5,242 nucleotides of DNA from Gemmatimonadota bacterium (lineage in GTDB: Bacteria; Gemmatimonadota; Gemmatimonadetes; Longimicrobiales; Gaopeijiaceae), in contig SKZC01000481.1 in the NCBI GenBank assembly GCA_007127575.1, positions 1-5,242 of the forward strand. Reading direction: 5' to 3'. The notes beneath the pieces are model-generated. The model did not search any database. It was not told where the DNA came from and was given only the letters and a program-made list of their open reading frames with translations. Positions 1-5,242 of the stretch are shown here, piece after piece; position 1 is the stretch's first letter, and every line of letters begins with the position of its first letter. A program made the translations under genes and the position numbers.

Positions 1-1211
1 GAGGTCTCCACCCGCTGGAGGCTCTCCTGAGCCCGGACTTCGCTCTCGATGGACTCGAGGACACCCGCGGCCATGAACTGGACTTTGGCCTCCGCCCGTT
101 CGTGGGATAGAGCCTGCGCCTCCTCTGCTGCAGAGCGGGCTTCTTCCCAGCGACCCAGGGCGCCGGCGCCTCGGGCCACCTCCACCCAGGCTTCTGCCAG
201 GTGAGGAGAGGATGGGAGATCGGCCAGTTCCTCTCGTGCCCACCGATAGGAGCGGGCGTCCCCACTTCCGCCGGCTGCCCAGGCGATGGCCCCGAGAACT
301 CCGGTGCGGTGGTGCTGAGCCACCCGGGGGAGGATCTGAAAGAAGACGGGGAGGGCGTCGGAATACGCTCCCTGCTTCAGCCAGACCATGGCGATGTCAT
401 GGGCCAGGGCTGGTAGGAGGCGGTGGCCCGTACCGTAGGCCCGCACGGCCCGGGCCGCGTACTCCAGTCCCTGTTCCGTGTTCTCGCATTCGTCTTCCAG
501 AACGAAGAGGTCATGGAGCGCCATGGCTTCCACCTCCCGTAGCCCCTGCCGAACCGCTCGGCGGTAGGCCTTCAGGAGATTTCGACGCGCTGCCGGCAGC
601 GCCCCCCGCTGGGTCATCATCTTCCCAAGGGCGATATAGGCACGGATGTACGTGTCCCAGTCCCTGGACTGGCGGCTGAGTCCCACCACCCTCTGAAGCC
701 ACGCCTCGGCCCGGGAGTGGCGCGCCTGATCCCGAAGTGCCCGTCCCACCTGAAGCGCATACCAGGCATCGGAGGGGCAGGCGAGGGCGGCAGCCTGGTA
801 GAACTCCACCGCTGTGAGAGGGGCGTCGGTCCGTTCCGCCCAGCGGCCGACGCGGCTGCAGGCCAACCCGATTGCCTCCGGGTCCGCCCGCTCCGGTCGG
901 GCCACCACCTCTACGAGAGTGGTGAGAGGCTCCTCCAACTCTTCGTCGGGGCCTACCGAAAGGATTTCCGCCATCCGCCGATCCCGGGCGTCCTCATGAA
1001 AGAGCCCGAACCGTTCTCCCGGGCTCATGTGGGCCCACATGAGGACGCTTCGAAGTGACTTCCAGAGGACGCCCCCCAACTCGGAAGGATGCTCCTTGAG
1101 AACGTTGACTCCTTCCGGTCCGGGGGAGTCGGCATCCCTCAAAAGAGGGGGCGGCACCCGCCACCGTCTCTTGATGGTGGAGGCTCCCTCGTGGACTGCG
1201 TTCCGGCTCAT
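1..1211 (-). CDS. TPR-like alpha-helical repeat protein, C-terminus beyond window (partial)
   Basis: Reading the minus strand from the ATG at 1211 gives 403 codons with no stop up to the left edge, so the gene is real but cut. The start is chosen because GGAGGAG (1214-1220) lies just upstream; the frame is closed further upstream by a TGA near 1255. The protein has no signal peptide or membrane segment, so it is probably cytoplasmic. Residues 1-45 are basic and proline-rich. From about residue 130 it is a run of amphipathic helix pairs with TPR-like spacing of W, Y, A, L and G: around 133-178, 185-222, 226-258, 263-296, 302-330 and 337-370 (for example WVEVARGAGALGRWEEA near 342). Helices at the end are rich in E, A and Q. 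I do not recognise a specific family or an enzymatic motif. TPR-type repeats usually bind partner proteins, so a scaffold or regulatory role is inference. It is divergent from the transporter gene. Confidence 0.85.
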   Translation of the reverse strand, partial: MSRNAVHEGASTIKRRWRVPPPLLRDADSPGPEGVNVLKEHPSELGGVLWKSLRSVLMWAHMSPGERFGLFHEDARDRRMAEILSVGPDEELEEPLTTLVEVVARPERADPEAIGLACSRVGRWAERTDAPLTAVEFYQAAALACPSDAWYALQVGRALRDQARHSRAEAWLQRVVGLSRQSRDWDTYIRAYIALGKMMTQRGALPAARRNLLKAYRRAVRQGLREVEAMALHDLFVLEDECENTEQGLEYAARAVRAYGTGHRLLPALAHDIAMVWLKQGAYSDALPVFFQILPRVAQHHRTGVLGAIAWAAGGSGDARSYRWAREELADLPSSPHLAEAWVEVARGAGALGRWEEARSAAEEAQALSHERAEAKVQFMAAGVLESIESEVRAQESLQRVET

Positions 1212-1213
1212 AA

Positions 1214-1220
1214 CTCCTCC
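1214..1220 (-). promoter_or_regulatory. Ribosome binding site of the TPR-like gene
   Basis: On the minus strand this reads GGAGGAG, with the GGAGG core four bases before the ATG at 1211. It decides the start of the leftward gene, because no other in-frame ATG near the 5' end has a comparable site. Confidence 0.7.
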
Positions 1221-1227
1221 AGAGGAT

Positions 1228-1256
1228 TTGACGCGAACGGGGTCGCTACATATTCA
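1228..1256 (+). promoter_or_regulatory. Probable sigma70-type promoter for the AbgT-family gene
   Basis: TTGACG at 1228-1233 matches the -35 consensus at five of six positions. After 17 bp comes TATTCA at 1251-1256, which matches the -10 consensus at only three of six; CATATT at 1249-1254 is a better -10 match (four of six) but at 15 bp spacing. This is the most AT-rich stretch between the two divergent genes. Transcription would start near 1263 and leave a leader of roughly 160 bases before the ATG at 1427. The -35 hexamer lies only about 17 bp upstream of the start codon of the leftward gene, so it sits inside that gene's leader. I could not assign a convincing minus-strand promoter. Confidence 0.45.
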
Positions 1257-1297
1257 AGCTATCTTCGCATCGCTAGGAAATCCAGCCATTCGGTATT

Positions 1298-1318
1298 CAG
1301 GGGTTGCGCGTGCCCCTG
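1298..1318. repeat. Inverted repeat CAGGGG-N9-CCCCTG in the divergent intergenic region
   Basis: CAGGGG at 1298-1303 is the exact reverse complement of CCCCTG at 1313-1318, with a nine-base spacer TTGCGCGTG. It lies about 40 bp downstream of the proposed plus-strand -10. It could be a leader hairpin in the transporter mRNA or a dyad operator for a regulator of either gene. No T-run follows on either strand, so it is not an intrinsic terminator. Confidence 0.4.
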
Positions 1319-1336
1319 TGAACGCGGAACCGTCAG

Positions 1337-1426
1337 CCTTCCTTTCCCCCGTAGGTTGCGGGTGTTATCCGTCGTGTCCCGAAGGGTTCGGAAACGGAGC
1401 CTCGCCACCGGCACCAGGAGGGGAAG
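1337..1426 (+). promoter_or_regulatory. Transporter leader: possible anti-Shine-Dalgarno tract, hairpin and RBS
   Basis: The Shine-Dalgarno AGGAGG at 1416-1421 sits five bases before the ATG at 1427. Upstream, the pyrimidine tract CCTTCCT at 1337-1343 can pair with AGGAGGG at 1416-1422 (six Watson-Crick pairs and one G-U). Between them, CCGAA (1379-1383) and TTCGG (1387-1391) form a perfect 5-bp hairpin with a GGG loop. Together this could let the leader mask the ribosome binding site. The RBS itself is clear; the masking is inference, and pyrimidine tracts facing an SD occur by chance. I do not recognise a known riboswitch. Confidence 0.3.
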
Positions 1427-2962
1427 ATGAGCGGAGCGGAACCGGATAACGCTTCCCGGCGGGAAGGATGGATGGACCGTGCTCTGGACTTCGTGGAGCG
1501 GTCCGGGAATCGGCTCCCGGACCCGGTGACCCTCTTCGTGATCTTCACCTTTCTTGTCCTCGGGGTGTCCTGGCTGGCGGCAGTTCTGGGCTGGCACGCC
1601 GAACATCCGGGGACGGGGGAAGAGATCCGGGCGGTGAACCTCATCACTGCGGAGAGCATCCAGCGAATCCTGGTGGAGATGCCTCGCACCTTCACCGCCT
1701 TCCCTCCCCTGGGGCTGGTGCTCGTGGTAATGATCGGGATCGGGGTGGCGGAGCGGAGCGGTCTCATTGAGACTGCGCTGAAGACCTTCGTTCACAGCGT
1801 GCCGGCGTGGCTCGTCACCAGCGCCATCGTCCTCTCGGGCCTTCTCTCCAGCCTGGCGGTGGATGCCGGATATGTGGTTCTGATCCCCTTGGGCGCCGTG
1901 ATATTTCACGGGATGGGCCGCCACCCCATCGCCGGTCTCGCCGCCGCGTTTGCAGGAGTTTCCGGAGGATTCAGCTCAAATCTGATCCTCACGGCCTTGG
2001 ACCCCCTCCTGGCGAGCTTCACCGAGCCCGCCGCCCAGCTCGTGGACCCCGCGTACCAGGTCCATGCGCCGGCCAACTGGTGGATCATGATGGCCCTGGT
2101 CCCCGTCTTCACCCTGGCCGGGACCGTGGTCACGGAGAAGATCCTGGAGCCGCGCCTCGGAGAGTACTCCGGGGGGGTCGCCGCCGAAGAGAACGAGGGT
2201 CTCACTCCCCTGGAGGTCCGAGGTCTCTGGGTCGCCGGCGCGGTCTTCCTCGCCAGCCTCTTGGTCATCGCCTGGATGGCGATCCCAGAGGATGGGGTCC
2301 TGCGGGGGCCCGAAGGGGAGATCGATCCGCTGCTCAACGGGATCGTGGCCCTCATGCTCTTCGTCTTCTTTCTGCCGGGCCTGGCCTACGGGCTAGCGAC
2401 CCGGAAGGTGAAGAGTGACAAAGACGTGGCCGAGATGACCGCCGACACCATGGGGAGCATGGGAGCCTACATCGTCCTGGCGTTCGTCGCGGCCCACTTC
2501 ATCGCCTTTTTCGGATGGTCCAATCTGGGCCTCATCCTGGCCATCAGCGGCGCCGACCTTCTGGAGGGGATCGGGTTCACTGGTCTTCCCCTCATCGTAG
2601 CCTTCATCATCGTATCGGCGTTCATCAACCTCTTCATCGGGAGCGCCTCGGCGAAGTGGGCCGTCATGGCCCCGGTCTTCGTCCCCATGCTCATGTTTCT
2701 AGGGTATTCGCCGGAGTTGACTCAGGCCGCTTACCGGATCGGGGATTCGGTAACGAACATCCTGACTCCGCTCCTGCCCTACTATCCGTTGGTCATCATC
2801 TTCGCTCAGAAGTACGAAGAGGACATCGGGCTGGGAACCATCATCTCGGCCATGTTGCCCTACTCGGTGGTGTTTTTCTTCCTGGCCGTCCCCCTTCTCC
2901 TCCTCTGGGTGACGTTGGGGATTCCTCTGGGCCCGGGAGCCCCCACCTTCTACTCCCCGTGA
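1427..2962 (+). CDS. AbgT-family transporter
   Basis: The 511-residue product matches the usual length of AbgT-family (PF03806) inner-membrane transporters. These include E. coli AbgT, which imports p-aminobenzoyl-glutamate, and the MtrF and YdaH homologues, reported to export sulfonamides. The start is fixed by AGGAGG five bases upstream. After a short charged N-terminus (1-30) there are hydrophobic segments near 32-56, 92-107, 127-163, 217-236, 266-286, 303-322, 345-363, 385-403, 443-460 and 472-497, plus re-entrant-like stretches near 170-192 and 404-425. The signature GSASAKWA spans 405-412. Its S408 and W411, then P429, R437 and D440, have exactly the spacing of the functional residues I recall for MtrF (S417, W420, P438, R446, D449). 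D146 in the AVDAGY motif probably corresponds to MtrF D193. The pump or carrier therefore looks intact. No abgA/abgB-type hydrolase is nearby, so substrate and direction are open. It has its own promoter and converges on the acyltransferase gene. Confidence 0.93.
   Translation: MSGAEPDNASRREGWMDRALDFVERSGNRLPDPVTLFVIFTFLVLGVSWLAAVLGWHAEHPGTGEEIRAVNLITAESIQRILVEMPRTFTAFPPLGLVLVVMIGIGVAERSGLIETALKTFVHSVPAWLVTSAIVLSGLLSSLAVDAGYVVLIPLGAVIFHGMGRHPIAGLAAAFAGVSGGFSSNLILTALDPLLASFTEPAAQLVDPAYQVHAPANWWIMMALVPVFTLAGTVVTEKILEPRLGEYSGGVAAEENEGLTPLEVRGLWVAGAVFLASLLVIAWMAIPEDGVLRGPEGEIDPLLNGIVALMLFVFFLPGLAYGLATRKVKSDKDVAEMTADTMGSMGAYIVLAFVAAHFIAFFGWSNLGLILAISGADLLEGIGFTGLPLIVAFIIVSAFINLFIGSASAKWAVMAPVFVPMLMFLGYSPELTQAAYRIGDSVTNILTPLLPYYPLVIIFAQKYEEDIGLGTIISAMLPYSVVFFFLAVPLLLLWVTLGIPLGPGAPTFYSP
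2950..2962. other. Convergent 13-bp overlap of two gene ends
   Basis: The plus-strand transporter gene stops with TGA at 2960-2962 and the minus-strand acyltransferase gene stops with TAG read from 2952 to 2950. The two coding regions therefore share 13 bp tail to tail, with no intergenic space. Both reading frames are supported by strong family matches, so the overlap is unlikely to be an annotation artefact. Confidence 0.85.
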
Positions 2963-4368
2963 CGGGGGCGGCCCGACGCTGACGAGGGGGCCGAGAGCTC
3001 CCCGGTTCGGAGCTTTTCGATGCGACGAGCCAGGTCCCGCTGGCGCGCGAGGAGTCGAGAACGAATGTCACTCCGCTCCCGGAGCAGGATGAAGCGGCGG
3101 AGGTCCTGTACGGCACCCGTCCACCGACCGTGGGTCACCAGCATCGCCATGCCGAGGACCGGCAGAGCTCCCAGAACCCCTGCCGTCCAGGCCCACCCTC
3201 CCACTCGGTAGGCCGAACTCACCAGGAGGAGGCTCCAGCCGAAGATGGCCGCGGCTCCACCCATGACGTGGTACGAAGCCTGCACCTCGGATTCCAACTC
3301 CAGCCGTTCTTCCACCAGGCTCACGAAGCGTCGGGCGGGCCAGAAGACCCATCCCCCCAGAAGGGCGGGAGGGGTCAGAAGCCCGAAGAAAAAGAGGTTT
3401 CGAGCGATCCAGCGGAGGGCCACGGAGACCCGAGGAGCCCGTTGGAGGTCATGGGGTCGCAGATGCAGGTGGTGGAGTACCCGGTGGTGCCTGTGTATAT
3501 CGCGGGCCAAGGCGTTGGCTTCCTCAGAGCCCACCGCCCGCGCCGTCTGTAGGGCACGGCCCAGGTCCCTCGATCTCCTGAGCCGGTGGCCCGGGCTCTC
3601 GCCACCCCCCAACTCGGTGGAATGGATCGCTTCCATGGCCTCCACTACAGGGGCGTCCTCCCATCTCTCCAGGTTCAGGGTGACTTCGTGAAGCCGGTCC
3701 CGGATCCGCTGGGTGAGCTCCCGAACCGCATGGGCGGAGTCGTGGGAGTCGGTCATCAGGTCTTCCCATTCCACAGTGCGTCCCACCAGGGCCAGTGCCT
3801 CTGACCGGAACTGTTCCCTGGCCCGGAAGGTGAGTCCCACGGGGATGATGGGCAGAGTGTGGCCCAGGGCTTCGCCGGCACCTAGCGCGATCCGTGCGGC
3901 TCCGGTTTTCAATGGGGCCAGCGAGGGGCCACTGTGGCTCATCCCTTCCGGGAAAATTCCCACTGCGGATCCGTCCCGGGCCAGCGCTCGCCAGACGGCG
4001 CGGAACATGTCCTCGTTGCGGACCACCAACTCCGGAGCGTCCGAGTGTCGGTGGACGGGGATGGCGCCCATCCCTCGGATGAACCAACCGAACGCCGGAT
4101 GCTGGAACAGGGGTGCACGAGCCAGGAAACGGACGGGCCGACCCGCGGCCATTGCCACCAACGCCGGGTCCACCAAAGAGTTGGGGTGGTTCGCCACCAA
4201 CAAGACGGGCCCCCGGGGAGGGATCTCCTCCCCTTCAATGGTCACCCGGTAGTACGCCCGGGCCAGGAGGACCGAAAGGTGTTGGAAGAGGATGTGGGAC
4301 CCCATGGGGCTCGGCGGCCTTCGGGTGAACGGAGAGGACGGGTCCATGGGGACCCGCCCGGGACTCAT
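2950..4368 (-). CDS. PlsC-type lysophospholipid acyltransferase with C-terminal membrane region
   Basis: The 472-residue product is a 1-acyl-glycerol-phosphate acyltransferase-like enzyme, transferring an acyl chain to a lysophospholipid or glycerol-phosphate acceptor at the inner membrane. The acyltransferase blocks are in order: NHPNSLVD at 60-67 (catalytic H61 and D67), GAIPVHR at 101-107, FPEGMSH at 139-145 and PIIPVGLTF at 173-181. Motif I has five residues between H and D instead of the usual four. As I recall, this variant is typical of the LPLAT_AAK14816-like subgroup that includes yeast Gpt2/Sct1. After a charged, histidine-rich linker (about 200-315), membrane segments lie near 322-343, 369-386 and 392-411. 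The tail 415-455 is charged and coiled-coil-like. The start at 4368 is chosen because its ATG overlaps the upstream stop as ATGA. There is no good Shine-Dalgarno, which suits translational coupling. ATGs at 4347 and 4305 are alternatives that keep all motifs. The acyl donor and exact acceptor cannot be told. Confidence 0.88.
   Translation of the reverse strand: MSPGRVPMDPSSPFTRRPPSPMGSHILFQHLSVLLARAYYRVTIEGEEIPPRGPVLLVANHPNSLVDPALVAMAAGRPVRFLARAPLFQHPAFGWFIRGMGAIPVHRHSDAPELVVRNEDMFRAVWRALARDGSAVGIFPEGMSHSGPSLAPLKTGAARIALGAGEALGHTLPIIPVGLTFRAREQFRSEALALVGRTVEWEDLMTDSHDSAHAVRELTQRIRDRLHEVTLNLERWEDAPVVEAMEAIHSTELGGGESPGHRLRRSRDLGRALQTARAVGSEEANALARDIHRHHRVLHHLHLRPHDLQRAPRVSVALRWIARNLFFFGLLTPPALLGGWVFWPARRFVSLVEERLELESEVQASYHVMGGAAAIFGWSLLLVSSAYRVGGWAWTAGVLGALPVLGMAMLVTHGRWTGAVQDLRRFILLRERSDIRSRLLARQRDLARRIEKLRTGELSAPSSASGRPRHGE
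2955..2967. terminator. Small GC hairpin at the convergent stops (weak terminator candidate)
   Basis: CCCCG (2955-2959) and CGGGG (2963-2967) form a perfect 5-bp stem whose three-base loop is the transporter's TGA stop codon. It is placed where both convergent transcripts must end. The stem is short and neither strand has a T-run after it, so an intrinsic terminator is doubtful; transcripts may instead end by Rho or read through into each other. Confidence 0.2.
4365..4368 (-). promoter_or_regulatory. ATGA start-stop overlap (translational coupling)
   Basis: On the minus strand the four bases ATGA contain the TGA stop of the DUF457-type gene and the ATG of the acyltransferase gene. With no strong ribosome binding site before this ATG, reinitiation by ribosomes finishing the upstream gene is the likely mode of translation. 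It also supports one shared transcript. Confidence 0.65.
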
Positions 4369-5242
4369 CCGGGGGGATCCAGTAGTCGCAGCTCCGGATC
4401 TAGGTACACCGTCACACCCCGCAGTCCGCCGGTCCCCGGGTCGTCCGGATACCGGGCATCTCCCACCCGCACCCGAAATCCGGCCTCCACCTCCTCCACC
4501 TGGTAGAACGGGAACCGGGACCATTTCAGAAAGTTCCGGGCATCCGGGTCTTCCTGGACCGCCTCCACCAGGGGTTCCAAGTCACCGATGAACACGCCGG
4601 GAAGATCGGGACGGAACCGGGGGGACCGGTTCCAACGGAAGGTGCCCCGCATGTACATATCCGAGACCTCGGCGACGGCGACCCCGGCCAGAGGGTTGGC
4701 CGGAGCGGGGGAGACCATGACGTCGCCCACGCCCACGATGCTCTCCTGCGCGAGGCGGTTCCGCACATCCCTCTCCGCAGCCTGCGCCAGGGCCACCATC
4801 GCGGCGATGTACACGGCCGCTCCGGCGCCACAGAAACGAGCGACGGCCGCCCGACGCTGCCGGTGTCGCTTGCGGGGTCCGATCCGGGCTCGGATCAGGA
4901 CCAGGATGGCGAGTCCCAAAACCCAGAGGACCTTGGCCGGTAGCGGAATGACGGAGGCCAGCACCAGAGCACTCCCCGCCGCCGCCAACACGGCCCAGGC
5001 GATTCGGGCCCAGAGGGTGCGGGAGAAGACCACGAAGGACGCCCCACCCACCAGGAGCCACAGCCAGGGGTCGATTATGAAGACGGCGTCCCCGTAGGTC
5101 CAGCGGTTGTCGAAGGGCATGAGCCAGCGCATGCCGTAGGTGTTCAGCCAGTCCAGGGCCGGGTGCGTCCATACCCCGAGGGTCGCCAGTACCAGAAGGA
5201 GAAGGGGGCGGGCGGGATGGGCCTCAGGCGTCCGTCGGAGCC
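4365..5242 (-). CDS. YdjM/DUF457-type inner-membrane 'metal-dependent hydrolase', N-terminus beyond window (partial)
   Basis: The frame ending with TGA at 4365 stays open to the right edge, giving 291 visible residues. The ATG at 5132 is internal, because the conserved family motif THPALDWLNTYG lies before it (visible residues 25-36, about 5135-5170). This motif, with FIIDPWLWLL shortly after (near 54-63), is characteristic of the LexA-regulated YdjM / DUF457 (PF04307) membrane proteins annotated as metal-dependent hydrolases. H26 and D30 are plausible metal ligands. The HRGxTHS-type N-terminal motif expected of the family would lie outside the window. Hydrophobic segments follow near 10-24, 54-72, 77-97, 100-115 and 133-152. 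Residues from about 165 form a soluble domain with NPLAGVAV, FLKWSRFPFYQVEE and VTVYLDPEL, as in longer family members. Catalytic activity and substrate are unproven for the family. It is upstream of, and coupled to, the acyltransferase gene. Confidence 0.85.
   Translation of the reverse strand, partial: LRRTPEAHPARPLLLLVLATLGVWTHPALDWLNTYGMRWLMPFDNRWTYGDAVFIIDPWLWLLVGGASFVVFSRTLWARIAWAVLAAAGSALVLASVIPLPAKVLWVLGLAILVLIRARIGPRKRHRQRRAAVARFCGAGAAVYIAAMVALAQAAERDVRNRLAQESIVGVGDVMVSPAPANPLAGVAVAEVSDMYMRGTFRWNRSPRFRPDLPGVFIGDLEPLVEAVQEDPDARNFLKWSRFPFYQVEEVEAGFRVRVGDARYPDDPGTGGLRGVTVYLDPELRLLDPPG

Noticed and set aside
212..1058. Plus-strand open frames over the left region (212-679 and 717-1058)
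   Set aside because: They are rich in R, P and G with no domain pattern and oppose the continuous minus-strand TPR-like frame, which has a good ribosome binding site.
1263..1426. A folate (THF) or other known riboswitch in the transporter leader
   Set aside because: It would suit an AbgT-family gene, but I could not find a recognisable conserved core of a known class; only small hairpins and a possible anti-SD pairing are seen.
1259..1924. 221-codon minus-strand open frame over the transporter start
   Set aside because: It is antisense to the conserved AbgT coding region and has a biased H, R, P and G composition without any recognisable motif; a GC-rich shadow.
3713..4252. Plus-strand open frame opposite the acyltransferase gene
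   Set aside because: It is antisense to the catalytic motifs of the acyltransferase, with a composition typical of GC-rich shadows.
4369..4524. Longer acyltransferase start at 4524, adding 52 residues
   Set aside because: The extra residues are low-complexity G, P and R typical of a shadow frame, and the stretch lies entirely inside the well-conserved end of the DUF457-type gene. The ATGA start at 4368 is better supported.
4588..5097. Plus-strand 169-codon open frame opposite the DUF457-type gene
   Set aside because: It is rich in A, R and T with no motif and opposes a conserved frame.
1..5242. CRISPR array, insertion sequence, tRNA, phage or toxin-antitoxin features
   Set aside because: No regularly spaced repeats, terminal inverted repeats, transposase or integrase motifs, or tRNA-like cloverleafs were seen, and base composition is even across the window.

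Overview
The window is GC-rich bacterial chromosome with four protein-coding genes packed tightly and no RNA genes, mobile elements or CRISPR. Nothing in it fixes the taxon. High GC, the TPR-like regulator/scaffold-type protein, the AbgT transporter and the lipid-related minus-strand pair would suit Gemmatimonadota or a similar environmental phylum, but this is inference only.

Layout: (1) Positions 1-1211, minus strand, hold the first 403 codons of an alpha-helical, TPR-like cytoplasmic protein whose C-terminus lies beyond the left edge. (2) Positions 1212-1426 are a divergent intergenic region with a good plus-strand promoter (TTGACG, 17 bp spacer, TATTCA), a long putative 5' leader and two small inverted repeats. 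(3) Positions 1427-2962, plus strand, encode a complete AbgT-family membrane transporter with the family's substrate/ion-site residues intact. (4) Positions 2950-4368, minus strand, encode a membrane-anchored PlsC-type glycerolipid acyltransferase. It converges on the transporter gene and overlaps its end by 13 bp. (5) Positions 4365-5242, minus strand, encode an inner-membrane YdjM/DUF457-type 'metal-dependent hydrolase' whose N-terminus lies beyond the right edge. It overlaps the acyltransferase start by ATGA, so the last two genes look like a translationally coupled operon.

How they work together: the DUF457-type protein and the acyltransferase are probably co-expressed and both act at the inner membrane, the acyltransferase in phospholipid acyl transfer. 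The AbgT transporter is its own transcription unit, divergent from the TPR-like gene. No abgA/abgB-type amidohydrolase is visible, so catabolic uptake of p-aminobenzoyl-glutamate is not supported by context. Export of sulfonamide-like or other aromatic acids, as shown for the MtrF and YdaH homologues, is equally possible. I see no convincing novel multi-gene system. The points most worth checking are the coupled hydrolase-acyltransferase pair, the transporter leader and the convergent overlap.
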